Assembly: GCA_012295275.1 (NCBI GenBank)
Contig: CM022677.1
Span: 627,217 to 691,216, forward strand
Length of the DNA stretch: 64,000 nucleotides
Origin: Chrysomallon squamiferum
Lineage: Eukaryota > Mollusca > Gastropoda > Neomphalida > Peltospiridae
Direction of reading: 5' to 3'
Shown: piece after piece, positions 51,827-63,238 of the stretch
Position numbering within the stretch: the first letter of the stretch is position 1
Layout of the letters: the number at the start of each line of letters is the position of its first letter
Made by a program: the position numbers and the translations under genes
Notes under the pieces: generated by a model
Database searches by the model: none
What the model was told of the DNA's origin: nothing
The model's input: the letters and a program-made list of their open reading frames with translations, nothing else

Positions 51827-52997
51827 ACTACTAGTGCTTCGAACACCATCAAGAGAGATTTTCTGTCAGCTCCCCATTTGGCGTTCGAAAGCACTTTCAG
51901 TAAATTCGTGTATTTTGTGCATGTGTTGAGTGTGTTGGTGATGTGTTGTTTGAAGGTAAGGCACCTGTCGAAGGTGACTCCCAGGACTTTGACTGCGTTT
52001 ACTTGTGTGATTTTTGTGTTGTTGTAATGTAGGTCTATTTTATTGTGTTTATTGTTGGCTTTTCTCCCAAAGGTTATGGTGACAGTCTTGGATTGGGAGA
52101 TAGTGACTGCCCAGGTTTCCGCCCAATTTTGTAAGTTATTTAAGTCTTTTTGCATGTCTGTTTCGATTTGTTTAAGACGGTTTCCAGCACGCCAAAAGGC
52201 TGTATCATCCGCAAATAGTCCTATACTAAGCTTAGTTGCAGTTTTCGAGTTAGTGGCTACAGTATGTGCTAGGTCATTAATAAAAATGCTAAAAGGAGTA
52301 GGGGCGATAACTGAACCCTGGGGGATCCCATTCTCCAAATCCAAGCTGTCTGAGAAGTTTTCGTCTACATTGATCGTAAAGGATCTGTTTTTCAAGAATT
52401 GCTTCTATAAAGCCGAACATAGGGCCTCTTATGCCCATGTTGTAGACTTTGATTAGAAGACCATGTCTCCAGACCATATCATAGGCTTTTTCTATGTCAA
52501 CAAACACTCCTACCACTTTTTGTCCAGTAAACAAAGATTCGGATATTTCAGACTGTAATCTGGTTATGTGGTCGCTTGTGGAGTGGTTCTTTCTAAAGCC
52601 ACTTTGAAAGGTCGAAATTAGTTGTTTTTTTCCAGAAGGTGTGTTAGGCGTGTGCTGACCATAGCCTCCATGGTTTTGCAGACGCAGGACGTTAGTGAGA
52701 TAGGACGATAGTTGGAGGAGTTGGAAAGGTCCTTACCCTGTTTTGGAAGGCTGAAGACTTCAGAATGCTTCCATTTGAGGGGAAGGTATCCTTCCTTCCA
52801 GATAGTGTTATAGAGTTCCAGAAATAGATTTAGCATGTCTGTGGGCATGTTTTGAAAGAAAAGGTAGGGGAATGTGTCTGGCCCGGGGGCTGTTCCTTTA
52901 CGGTCGGAGAAAGCCGCTGTCATTTCTTGGAGTGTGAAGGGAATATTGTATTTCGTTTCTGAGGTTTTTGAGTCAGGTGGGATTTTGTTGACTGTTT
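51823..52997 (-). pseudogene. LINE-B ORF2, reverse transcriptase domain
   Basis: Three pieces. 52923-52618 has TAPGPDTFPYLFF, WKHSEVFSLPKQGKD and NYRPISLTSCVCKT. 52534-52289 has motif A VFVDIEKAYDMVWRHGLL, then loses frame. 52395-51823 has motif B GIPQGSVIAPTPFSIF, motif C GLFADDTAFW and KVLGVTFDRCLTFKQHI. All catalytic Asp are visible, but two frameshifts separate the motifs. Just upstream of the first piece the linker has FPPNLEKLKIN. Confidence 0.7.
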
Positions 52998-54000
52998 CTA
53001 GTTTATTTTTAATTTTTCTAAATTTGGGGGGAAAGTTGTTTGTACTCCCAGAGCAGCGGCCTTCTCTTTGTTTGTATGGAGGTTTTTGTTACGGACTTGT
53101 AGTGAGTTCTTGCTAATTGGTTTCCCTTGTATGCGTTTAATTTTGGCCCAAATTTCCTTACTAGACGTGTTTTTGTTGATAGAGGTGCAGAAGGTTTTTT
53201 GGTATGTGTTCCGATGTTTGTTGCGTGCCTTTGTAAGGAGTTTTAGTTCTTCACTCCACCAAGGGACTGAATTATTTTTGTATTTACAATTAGAATTTGA
53301 AATAGTTTTATTAGCAATGCTAATTATTCTGTCAGTTAAATTTTCGTTAAAAGTGTCAATATTATTGCTTCGAATGAGTTTGGGATCTGTTTCCAGACAT
53401 TGCTTTTTAAATTCAGTCCAGTTGGCTTTCGTGAAGTTCCATTTGTGTTTGTTTATTGGTACCTCTTTCCAGTTATTTTCAGTGTTGTATGAGATTAGTA
53501 TTGGTAGGAGATCGCTATTGAGATTGTTAAGGACTGTCCATTCACATTTAGAGGCTATTTTTAGAGACACTGTTGAGATATCAAGACATGACCAGGTGTT
53601 GTATACGCCTGATAGGAAGGTTGGCGTGCCATCGTTCAGACATATGTGTTTGTTAAGATCCGTAAATTTTTCGATGATGGTTCCCTGTTTGCATGTACTA
53701 GAGGATCCCCATAGGTGGTTTCTGCTGTTGAAGTCCCCTAGTATGATGCAGTTGTCGATATATTTAGAGGGAATGTTTTTAGTGTAGAGTTCTAGTGTTA
53801 TGTTGTAGTGATTTTTGCCTGGGTGAGTGTAGTAGTTGAAAACGTTAATGTCTTCAGCCTGGCCATGGATTGTTACCCCAAGTGTCTATATGTTGGGTTG
53901 GTGATTGGTTAGTGGGATACGTGAGTAGGATAGTTCATTTCTCACATAAGTTGCTACTCCTGCTCTTGTGGTGCAGTTAGTGTTGTGAAAGAAGCCAAAG
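52998..54000 (-). pseudogene. LINE-B ORF2, endonuclease domain, 5'-deleted
   Basis: Begins abruptly at GFFHNTNCTTRAGVATYV, the middle of the domain. The N-terminal part with the catalytic Glu (QETWL in LINE-A) is absent, and the sequence is joined to the end of ORF1. LGDFNSRNHLWGS is the GDFN motif. NSDLLPILI replaces the SDHLPI motif, with Leu in place of the catalytic His. WWSEELKLLTKARNKHR starts the linker. A stop lies near 53887. The domain would be inactive even if read. Confidence 0.6.
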
Positions 54001-55910
54001 AATCCGCAGGGATCCGTCTAGGAATAGGCCAGTGACAACTCTGAGTAGCTGGAGGGCTGTCACTGGGCTGTCTTTGTTGTTTAGTGCGCCTAGTTGTGTT
54101 TGTGTTGTGTTTGTCCTGGGGGCTGGTGTGTATGAGTGTGTGGCTGACGAGTGAGGGGCGCTAGCTGTGTGTGTGTTTCTGGTATCCAGGTGTTTCAGTG
54201 CGTTGTTGTAGGCCGCACATAGGTGGCTGTGTGTGTGGTGTCGGCCGTTGCAGTTTGCGCATTGGATGGGTTGACGGCACGGGTTGTCTGGCGTTTTCTT
54301 GGTGTGTTTGCCCCCACACCTGAAACACGTTGGGTGTCCCCTGAACGACCTGCATCTTTTGCCGTTGTGTCCCCATCGTTGACACTGGGCGCATTTGATA
54401 GGTTGTGCCTCAAATGTCAGCAGTTTTAGTTGTTGCTGTTTGAAAAGGATGTGGTCAACTTTTGTTGTGGCAGACAGACGCACATCCCAGTAGCCGTTGC
54501 TCCAGGTGGTGATGTTCTGAATCATCACGTCTGGGTTTTCTTCTTTTATTATTTTTAGCATTTGTGTGGTTGTTTCTTTAATTGTTGTCATTTTCACCAG
54601 TCTTCTTAGGGTGTGGTCTGTTGCGGTGGTGGTTGCTGTTGGTGTCCCCTTTGTGTTGTGTATTGAGTGTCTTTTTGTGGGGTGTTGTTTTGTTGTTGTG
54701 GAATGGATTTTGCCCGTCCAGTTGGTGGTACGCTCGAGTAAAAGAACTCTCGAGGCCAGGTTCTTCCTGGTGTGAGGGTGAGTTGCGGAAACTCCTCTGT
54801 GTTGTGTGAGGGAGAGGTGCGGAAACTCCTCTGTGTTCTTTGATAGTTTGGGGGGGGCGTTGGGGGTTTTGTTTTGTGGGGTTATTATGGCGATGTTTGT
54901 ATTTTTGTTTGGGTGCTGTCGGATTTGTGTTGCTTGCTACTGTTAAAAAGTCGTTTTTGATTCGTGTTTGTTTGTTTGTTTCTGTGTATGGTTTCTGTTT
55001 CTTTTTTTTCTTTTTTTTGGTGTTCACCTGGGTTAGGGGTTCTGCAGTGAAGGTGTAGTCCCCCCAGGTGCCGTAGGCCACCGTTTTGTCCATTTGTTTA
55101 TGGATGGCTTGACTACTTTTTGGGTCTTTCGAGTAACCAAGTTCGATGGGGGTATAGGGGTATAGGGTTTTTACGTGGGTGGGTTCCCTCCTCTCTCGAG
55201 GTTCCTCTGTACACCTCTCGAGTGTGACACACACCTTTTGACACTCTGTGGGGTTGGGCATCAGTTCCATGCTCGTACCCAGTTTGATGAGTGAGCTGTC
55301 CGACTCGGCCCTGATGAAGGTGATCTCATCAGTCAGCCGGGTGTGGAATAATGTGTCGTCCAACAGTCGCGAGACGGACTGTTGGAAGAAGATGGCTTCG
55401 TACAGAGTCGAGTTTTTTTGTTAAACAAAACCCGCCTCAGCCCGGGGATTGGTGACTTAGCGGGTCTAGGGGGACTGGCGGACAGTTTGAGTGATTTGTG
55501 AGAGCCCTGTTGGGGAACACCAGGGCTGAAAATCTGTTTGATGTGCTGACTGGAACCTGTCCTGGGTGGGTTTTCCTTTTTTTATTTTTGTTGATTTGTT
55601 GTGGGGACTCCGGAATGGTGGTCAGTCCGGTTGGGACATTTTGTGGGCCAGTTGAAGATTTGGTTACAGTCTGGGGGATAGGACAGGTTGGGGCGGGGGG
55701 AGCGGTCAGGTGTCGTCTCTACCAGTCCCACGTATATGGTGTCCCCCGCAGAGTTGTCAGATACATTTCCGTTGTCACTGTCGTCCGGGGAGCCAAGAGA
55801 TTCCACGTGTGGTAGTCCCCCTCCGTTCAGCAGAGTTTTTTGGGGGGAACCTCTTTCTGGTTGTCATTTCCGCTGATACCTGTGCCGACGGATTTGTTTG
55901 TATCGGCCAT
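53977..55910 (-). pseudogene. LINE-B ORF1, gag-like with three zinc knuckles
   Basis: ATG at about 55909 (MADTNKSVGTGISGND) starts the frame, which shifts soon after (ESLGSPDDSDNGNVSDNS, 55806-55582). A second segment 55363-54578 is polar and Lys/Asn/Thr-rich (TKKKKKKKQKPYTETN). The third, 54597-53977, overlaps the second by 20 nt in another frame and has TTKVDHILFKQQ, then knuckles CAQCQRWGHNGKRC, CFRCGGKHTKKTPDNPC and CANCNGRHHTHSHLC, all complete. The end, LDGSLRILWLL, is the deletion joint with the endonuclease. Confidence 0.6.
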
Positions 55911-55948
55911 TTTTATTTAGTATGCAATTGGTTAATTATTATTATTAT

Positions 55949-55989
<41 letters not shown>

Positions 55990-56779
55990 AAATTAAATAT
56001 TTAATATAATGAAATAAATTAAATATTCAATATAATTAAAATTTCAACAGTAATGACACTACAGAAAAAGAGCAATAAACAAAGTTATTTATTTAAATTT
56101 AATTTTGATAATAATAATCCGAAAAATTTAACATTTAAATAATAATTATATATTTATATTTATATATATGAAATTAATACAGTTAGAATACACAAATTTA
56201 AAATATTTGACAAAAGCAGCACTGGGGGAGAGGGTTTGAGGTTGATAAATGGAGAGATAAGAGGGAGTTTTAAAGTTTCGTGCTGGGAGGATAGGATTCC
56301 TTTTCTTACCAAATTTGATGTCAAATGTTCTAAGTTCGAAATTGAAGTGGAATCCTAATTTGAGAAATTTAACAGATAAACAAATAATCCACGATTGCTG
56401 GCAGTAATGCTTGTTCCTTCCGTGGTCGGGTTGCTGTTGGGACTGTGGATTCTGATTGGTTGGAGATATCTCGAATTTGATTGGTCGACCGGTTGTTGTT
56501 TGAGACTGGATTTCTATTGGCTGACGCTAGCTCGTCGTTGATTGGTCAGATCTCAATTACTTTTGCTGTTTGGCGATCGTGTATAACGTAATCCTAAAAG
56601 CGCTTTTCCCAAGTATTCGTATCAAGTGCACACAAATGGAACGAATTTGCAAGAATAAATGAAAGGCAATCCCAAGTGAGAAAATTGAACAATAATTCCT
56701 TGTATCGAAAAACGGAAACTTTCGAGCGAATCTGGAGCGAATCTGACGAAAAAAAGCAGCGAATCTGAGCGAAGGGCAT
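55911..56779. other. Spacer with poly-T and CCAAT-rich segment
   Basis: ATT units and a T-run at 55936-55985, AT-rich sequence to 56210, then a moderately GC-richer segment from 56400. The end (56720-56775) repeats gcgaatctg three times. No gene is supported. Confidence 0.6.
56455..56545 (-). promoter_or_regulatory. Cluster of four CCAAT boxes (possible promoter)
   Basis: ATTGG on the plus strand at 56455, 56480, 56516 and 56541 gives four CCAAT boxes on the minus strand, spaced 25, 36 and 25 bp. They lie about 550 bp upstream of LINE-B ORF1 in its direction. Clusters of CCAAT are typical of NF-Y-bound promoters. No TATA or start site is visible, and the poly-A on the same strand between the cluster and LINE-B could belong to another element. 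Confidence 0.3.
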
Positions 56780-57520
56780 ATTTAGTGAATATTCTATAAT
56801 TCATTACAAAGAAAACAAAATTACAGTTAAAAACAAGTCTGTCAAAGAGGCACTAATGAGGTTGTCACACCGTACCAAGCTGAATAGCAGTGAAAGTTAT
56901 TTTTATTTTAGTTTTTTTAAATATAGCTGCGTAGAAAATACAATCTTTACTGATGAAATACGACACAAAATGAAAACTGGTTTGCTTTATGACTGCAAAT
57001 GAATGAAACTGGCTGATGGTATAAATCGGGTAATTTTACAATGAGTATTAATTAGAGTATGTTTAAATACTGCTGTTCACAAATGTGTTATGATGGTTCA
57101 CTGTGGAGTGCTATAAAGAGACGACTGTCACGGGGCTCACACCTTTAAACACCTTGGATGTTTCATTAAGGCTCAGTGTAGGGTAACAAGGTGCTTTAAT
57201 GGCCACCTAACAAGGAATTACGACGCTAAAATGACAGCAAACTATATAAATCAATAATCTACCTATCCACTATGCAAGCTAAGGTTTACATTAATTATTT
57301 AACTATGATATACTGGTGACTTGATAATAATACATTATAAAATATACGTTTAAATCATTTTGGTAAATGATACGAGTAAGGTTATAAAGGGAACCAAGAC
57401 AAAATAAGAATCTGCACGGAGGACAGATTAAAACCTTAAATTTTTGGGTACAATAAATCTTATTGACACAGGTTAATTGCACATTACACCCTATCAAAAT
57501 AAGAATAGACAATTGCTTAC

Positions 57521-57557
57521 CATACTCGTCCGTAAAGAAAATGTCATTCGAAAACAT
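57521..57557 (-). other. Exon-like short ORF with splice donor, copy 2 of 3
   Basis: MFSNDIFFTDEY from ATG at 57557, donor G|GTAAGC at 57520. Upstream in frame is EDENSVRRGNQ, back to a TAA near the TTTTAG at 57625. Confidence 0.3.
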
Positions 57558-58323
57558 TTGGTTTCCCCGCCTGACTGAATTCTCGTCTTCACCGTTTCCT
57601 TCGCTTACTTCTCTACTTAATTACTAAAACTCAGCCTTCTTTAATAACAACGCCATGGAGTTGAAATATTTGCGGAAACAATAAAAAGAGCGATGTGATT
57701 GTAGTAATAATTAAAGTTAAGCAATTTCAATTCCATAGCTTAAAATAAAAGAGCGGATGTGATTTGAAGGAACAATCAAAGCTAAGCAATCTGAATTCCG
57801 TGACACTATATCAACATTATGACAGAAATATGGTGGTAAATAACTAACTGTTAGTATATACAGTTACTAATAAGACTGCAAACAGAGTGGGAAAAAACAC
57901 CCAGATACTGTTTCGTTTAATTTTGACAATTGTTTTCTTTCTTTTTTTAAACTACGCAGGATTTGATGACATTCTACACAGACATGCCAGCACATAAATA
58001 ATTTTTATTATTAATAACCATCTACTTTCTCTCTTCAAGGAAATAAATTTTAATAATATCTTCCTGTAAAATGATGTCATTCCAGATTTTTTTTTTAATT
58101 TGTTCCTTATTATTATGTATTATCTTTGTTGTTTGTTTGTTTGTTCGATTTAACTAGTTTCGATAATCCATTTGGTGTCCGAAAGTTGTTACAAAATATT
58201 GATAAAGTCACGAAAAACAAAACAAAAAAAGGAAGCTCAAATCTGCGACGAAGGCATTTTACATAACCAATAAACTAATGTTTACAAATCGTATGTAATT
58301 TTTACAGACAAACAGTGAAATAC

Positions 58324-58448
58324 CTAAATGGAGAAGTTCTGGTATCATGGCAACATCATGTGTATATCGTCTGCTGGGCTGCGAGAGAATTACAACTTTT
58401 GTGTTTTCCAGATCTGGTATCAAATGAAGTGGGATCACTTCTCCCCAT
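58324..58448 (-). pseudogene. LigB-domain gene, exon 2
   Basis: 125 nt with no stop: WGEVIPLHLIPDLENTK, VVILSQPSRRYTHDV, AMIPELLHLG, nearly identical to the plus-strand exon 2. The donor G|GTATTT lies at 58323. On this strand it is downstream of the truncated exon 3 at 58787-58897, the wrong order for a single gene, and exon 1 is absent, so this copy is a fragment. Its reading frame is preserved, which suggests recent duplication. Confidence 0.65.
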
Positions 58449-58786
58449 CTTAATGTGTGCCAAATAAATAAATAAATAAATAAATATATAACAAAATGAA
58501 TACAAGAAAATGAAATTTAAAAGAAAAAATTGTATGACTCTACTTTACAAGAGTATTTATAAATAATGACAGTTTCGGGATAAAATATATAGAAACATTT
58601 CTGTATAATATATTATCAATCGGATTACAAATAAATAAATAAGTTTTATATACTGTACGTTTCGAAAACGGCATATTGTGGGTCCTCAGTCTTTTGTGAG
58701 ACATTGCATTAATCGAAACCAGAAATTGGTGTATCAATAACTATATTTTCATACGATAATGTTTTCTTGCTGTCAGTATTATTGGT

Positions 58787-58897
58787 CGTTGGAGTAGCCG
58801 TATGGGTCAGTGCTGAGATGCGTGTGTGCGAGGTCAGCGCTGATGATGACAACAACACGCTCTGGCGCGTCTTCCAAATACCTGTATAACTCAGCAC
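58787..58897 (-). pseudogene. LigB-domain gene, exon 3, truncated (chimeric junction)
   Basis: Acceptor CAG at 58900-58898; GADLYRYLEDAPERVVV with one change (TAC AGG TAT retained but the preceding AAC codon variant gives GAELYRY), then SADLAHTHLS and TDPYGYSN. It stops at the same base as the copy at 3702 and continues into intron-1 sequence (aataatactgacagcaag on the minus strand). No donor remains. Confidence 0.7.
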
Positions 58898-60798
58898 CTG
58901 AAATTGATACACAGACAGGTAAAAGTTTAATTAATGAAGCAAATACCAACTTGTTATTTAGGCAGTTTGCTGTGTGACGTGTTAACGTAAGCTGAATTCA
59001 AAGATAATGGTAACAGTTCAAAATTAGACATTTTCGTCAAATTGAAACATTTTACATAATATTACAAACGTTCGTTATATTGTGATTTGCTCTTTCTTAA
59101 TCTTAATTACAGTCCATCCTCTTTGTAATATTGACAGAAACTCTCAGTTAATTTTGGCATTACAAGGAGTTGGGTTATAAGTTTTCTGAGATGCTAATTT
59201 AAAGGATTTTAGGTAGTGCCATATGTCATGTGACTAGTCTGAGTGGTATTAGTACCTGAAAGGACAGCAGACTATAGTAGCATCACGTGACAAGGTGTTA
59301 ATTATCTCAGACAGCTTAACTATTAAATGACTATTCTCTATCCATAAGAGAACAATAACACAAACAATAATTCAGAATGGATAATTGTTTTATATAATAT
59401 ATATATATATATGTTGTTAAAACAAATTAACCCTCAAGGGTAATATATAGTTACAAAGTTAAATCGTACGATTCCACGATACGTTATCAAAGCAAATAGC
59501 GTTGACAAATAATACAAAACTAATTCAGCCCAGTTGGTTACTTGATCTTTCTAAATAATCTTTTACTTATTAAAATACGTTATCTTTGTTTTTATAAATG
59601 TAAGTTTCTACCACAGAATAACACTATGAATAATTAAACAGTAATAGATTTAGCCATCTTCAATCATTCAAGATGTATGTTACATATACAAAACATTAAA
59701 CCATAATTTGCAGATAGCCTTTCTGAATTTACTTTGAAGCTTTTAATACCAATTTTCAGTTACTTAAACCCCAGTGTTTCTTAGTTTATTAAATGACGGA
59801 ACTTCACCTAATTATATAAAACAGCTTCTTAATAGCACATGTACATCTGCATACGCTCTGCTATTTAGTTTTTGTGTATTTAACCCTATTTTCTGCCATT
59901 AATTACGTAAAGAGTTAAGGACTGTAAAAATATAAATTATGAAGACGATTATACAACATAACTAAATAAATATTATCGTAATATAATAAGATATTTAAGA
60001 TAAAATGTAGCAGACATTCTGCTTTAATGGGCGTATAAAAATAAAGGTTTAGTGAATATTCTATAATTGACTACAAAGAAAACAAAATTACAATTAAAAA
60101 CAAGTCTGCCAAAGAGGCACTAATCAGGTTGTCACACCGTACCAAGCTGAATAGCAATGAAAGTTTTTTTTTATTTTAGTTTCTTTAAAATATAGCTGCG
60201 TAGAAAATACAAACTTTACTGATGAAATACGACACAAAATGAAAACTGGTTCGCTTTATGACTGCAGATGAATGAAACTGGCTGATGGTATAAATCGGGT
60301 AATTTTACAATGCGTATTCATTAGAGTAAGTTTAAATACTGCTGTTCAGAAATGTGTTATGATGGTTCACTGTGGAGTGTTATAAAGAGACGACTGTCAC
60401 GTGGTTCACACCTTTAAACACCTTGGATGTTTTATTAAGGATCAGTGTACGGTAACAAGGTGCTTTAATGGCTTCCTAACAAGGAATATAAACGCTAAAA
60501 TGACAGCAAACTATATAAATCAGTAAGTCTACCTATCCACTATACAAGTTAAGGTTTACATTAATTATTTAATTATGATATACAGGTGACTTGATAATAA
60601 TACATTATACAATCATAAAACATACGTTTAAATCATTTTGATTAATGATACGAGTAATGTTAAAAAGGGAACCAAGACAAAATAAGAATCTGGACGGAGG
60701 ACAGATTATAACCTTAAATTTTTGGGTACAATAAATGTTACTGACACAGGTTAATTGCACATTACACCCTATCAAAACAAGAATAGACAACTCCTTAC

Positions 60799-60835
60799 CA
60801 TACTCGTCCGTAAAGAAAATGTCATTCGAAAACAT
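60799..60835 (-). other. Exon-like short ORF with splice donor, copy 3 of 3
   Basis: MFSNDIFFTDEY from ATG at 60835, donor G|GTAAGG at 60798. Identical residues to the other two copies. Confidence 0.3.
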
Positions 60836-61113
60836 TTGGTTTCCACGCCTGACTGAATTCTCGTCTTCACCGTTTCCTTCGCTTACTTCTCTCCTTAATT
60901 ACTAAAAGCCAGCCTTTTTTAATAACACGCCATGGAGTTGAAACATTGGCGGAAACAATAAAAAGAGCGATGTGATTGTAGTAATAATTAAAGTTAAGCA
61001 ATTTGAATTCCATAGCTTAAAATAAAAGAGCGGATGTGATTTGAAGTAACAATTAAAGTTACGTAATCTGAATTCCGTGACACTATATCAAGATTATGAC
61101 AGAAATTTGGTAG

Positions 61114-61195
61114 AAAGCGTGCCCGTCGCAGACGTGCTTCACAACAGCTTGCTCTGATTAGCACGTTAATTTTTTTTCCTATTCCTATTCCTCCT
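61114..61195 (+). mobile_element. 82-bp truncated insertion of element R with 9-bp target duplication
   Basis: The insertion starts aaagcgtgcccgtcgcag and ends in a T-run followed by cctattcctattcctcct. It is flanked by atttggtag on both sides (61105-61113 and 61196-61204). The homologous site at 3184-3192 has one atttggtag and no insert. A truncated start, a simple-repeat tail and a target duplication are what target-primed retroposition leaves. Confidence 0.8.
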
Positions 61196-61694
61196 ATTTG
61201 GTAGTAAATAACTAACTGTTAGTATATACAGTTACTAATAAGACTGCAAACAGAGTGGGAAAAGACACCCAGATACTGTTTCGTTTAATTTTGACAATTG
61301 TTTTCTTTCTTTTTTTAAACTACGCAGGATTTCATCACATTCTATACACAGACATGCCAGCACATAAATAATTTTTATTATTAATAACCATCTACTTTCT
61401 CTCTTCAAGGAAAATTTTTTAATTATATCTTCCTGTAAAACGATGTCATTCCAGATTCTTTTTTTCTAATTTGTTCATTATTATTATGTATTATCTTTGT
61501 TGTTGTTTCTTTGTTTGATTTAACTCGTTTCGATAATCCATTTGTGGTCCAAAAGTTGTTACAAAATATTGATAAAGTCACAAAAAAAAGACAGGAAGCT
61601 CAAATCTGCGACGAGTGCTGTTTACGTAACCAATAAACTAATGTTTACAAATCGTATGTAATTTTTACACACATACAGACAAACAGTGAAATAC

Positions 61695-61819
61695 CTAAAT
61701 GGAGAAGTTCTGATATCATGACAGCATCATGTGTACATCGTCTGCTGGGCTGCGAGAGAATTACAACTTTTGTGTTTTCCAGATCTGTTATCAAATGAAG
61801 AGGCATCACTTCTCCCCAT
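61695..61819 (-). pseudogene. LigB-domain gene, exon 2
   Basis: 125 nt, open: WGEVMPLHLITDLENTK, VVILSQPSRRCTHDA, VMISELLHLG, with several replacements relative to the plus-strand exon (I to M, P to T, Y to C). Donor at 61694. As in copy III, exon 1 is absent and the next upstream element is an exon 3 remnant, so this is a fragment. The replacements at otherwise constant positions hint at relaxed constraint. Confidence 0.65.
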
Positions 61820-62110
61820 CTTAATGTGTGCCAAATAAATAAATAAATAAATATGTAACAAAATGAATACAAGAAAATGAAATTTAAAAGAAAAAATTGT
61901 ATGACTCTACTTTACAAGAGTATTTATAGATAATGTCAGTTTTGGGATAAAATATATAGAAACATTTCTGTATAATATATTATCAATAGGATTGCAAATA
62001 AATGTATAATTTTTATGTACTGTACGTTTCGAAAACGACATATTGTGGGTCCTCAGTCTTTTGTGACAATTTGCATTAATCGAAAAGAGAAATTGGTGTA
62101 TCAATAACTA

Positions 62111-62130
62111 ATACCTGTATAAATCAGCAC
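62111..62130 (-). pseudogene. LigB-domain gene, exon 3 remnant of 20 nt
   Basis: Acceptor CAG (62133-62131) followed by the first 20 nt of exon 3 (GADLYRY); then directly the intron-1-derived sequence. It is a later deletion on top of the chimeric structure seen at 3702 and 58787. Confidence 0.6.
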
Positions 62131-62825
62131 CTGAAATTGATACACAGACAGGTAAAAGTTTAATTAATGAAGCAAGTACCAACTTGTTATTTAGGCAGTT
62201 TGCTGTGTTACGTGTTAACGTAAGCTGAATTCAAAGGTAATGGCAACAGTTCAAAATTAGACATTTGTGAAACTCAAAATGTGCAACTTTCGTCAAATTG
62301 AAACATTTTACATAATATTACAAACGTTCATTATGTTGTGATTTGTTCTTTTTTAATCTTAATTACAGTCCATCCTCTTTATGATATTGAGAGAAACTCT
62401 CAGTTAATTTTGGCATTACAAGGAGTTGGCTGATAAGTTTTCTGAGATGCTAACTTAAAGGATTTTAGGTAGTGCCATATGTCATGGTGACTAGTCTGAG
62501 TGGTATTACTACCTGAAAGGACAGCAGACTATAATAGCATCACGTGACAAGGTGTTAATTATCTCAGACAGCTTAACTATTACATGACTATTCTGTATCC
62601 ACAAGAGAACAATAACACAAACACAAAAAATCAAAACCAATTCAGCCCAGTTGGTTACTTGATCTTTCTAAATAATCTTTTAATTATTAAAATACCTTAT
62701 CTTTGTTTTTATAAACGTAAGTACCACAGAATAACACTATGAAAAATTCAACTGTAATAGATTTAGCTATCTTCATTCATTCAAGATGTATGTTACATAT
62801 ACAAAACATTAAAACATAATTACCA

Positions 62826-63225
62826 TTGTCTGCGTTTTCCTTTGTCTTGTGCAGACAAAGACTCTCAAGAATGGCACTGATCAAAGAGATCTCGTTCAAT
62901 GGAATGGAATTGAAAAACATTAACGTGCTAATCAGAGCAAGCTGTTTTGAAACAGGTCTGCAACGGGCACGCTTTCTGACAGGTCAGCGGGCGTGTCCGT
63001 CGCAGAAAAGAGTTTTGGGTAGGGAAAAGAATTGGTTCTCGCCACGATTGCAGGAGACAAGAGAATGTCCAGTATATCGGATCGTGACGAGTCGGTACCG
63101 ATGTTTCGCAGCCGCAATTCGCCCCCTGTGGTCTCCGGCACAATCTCTCAGCCATCACCGGGTCCGTGTTGTTTGCCGTCCTGGTTGTTCTGCTCTTGGC
63201 TGCTGTTGTTGTTTCTTTTTCTGTT
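62826..63225 (-). mobile_element. Element R, full-length-looking copy
   Basis: The most complete copy, including a 30-bp part (gggcgtgtccgtcgcag) missing in the left-arm copy. The minus strand is open for about 69 codons (MPETTGGELRLRNIG, PAIVARTNSFPYPK, ESVPVADLFQNSLL) and this frame is partly kept in the other copies. The protein is unrecognised. LINE-C ends only about 14 bp upstream in the same orientation, so element R might be part of a LINE 3' region. Confidence 0.5.
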
Positions 63226-63238
63226 TAAAAAAAAAAGT

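Larger units (their letters stand above)
50745..55910 (-). mobile_element. LINE-B, I/Jockey-superfamily non-LTR retrotransposon, decayed
   Basis: Minus strand, same domain order as LINE-A: gag-like ORF1 with three zinc knuckles, AP endonuclease (5' part missing), RT, then RNase H. Proteins are only moderately like LINE-A, so this is a different family. Multiple frameshifts and stops; after RNase H the frame decays and runs directly into the 33-bp minisatellite, whose minus strand reads QQRDANNNK repeats. The 3' end is not defined. Confidence 0.75.
56780..59700. repeat. Segmental unit, copy III (LigB-bearing)
   Basis: Same order as 59750-62800 and, for its part 57.35-59.2 kb, as 2600-4150. 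The part 56780-57260 and 58320-58781 is the reverse complement of 32488-33570. The end 59200-59700 matches 7800-8340 and 62450-62810. Confidence 0.75.
59750..62810. repeat. Segmental unit, copy IV (LigB-bearing)
   Basis: Parallel to copy III. Differences: an 82-bp insertion at 61114-61195, and loss of almost all of exon 3 (only 62111-62130 remains) together with intron-1 sequence. The region 59750-60040 also matches 33570-33900 in reverse. Confidence 0.75.
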
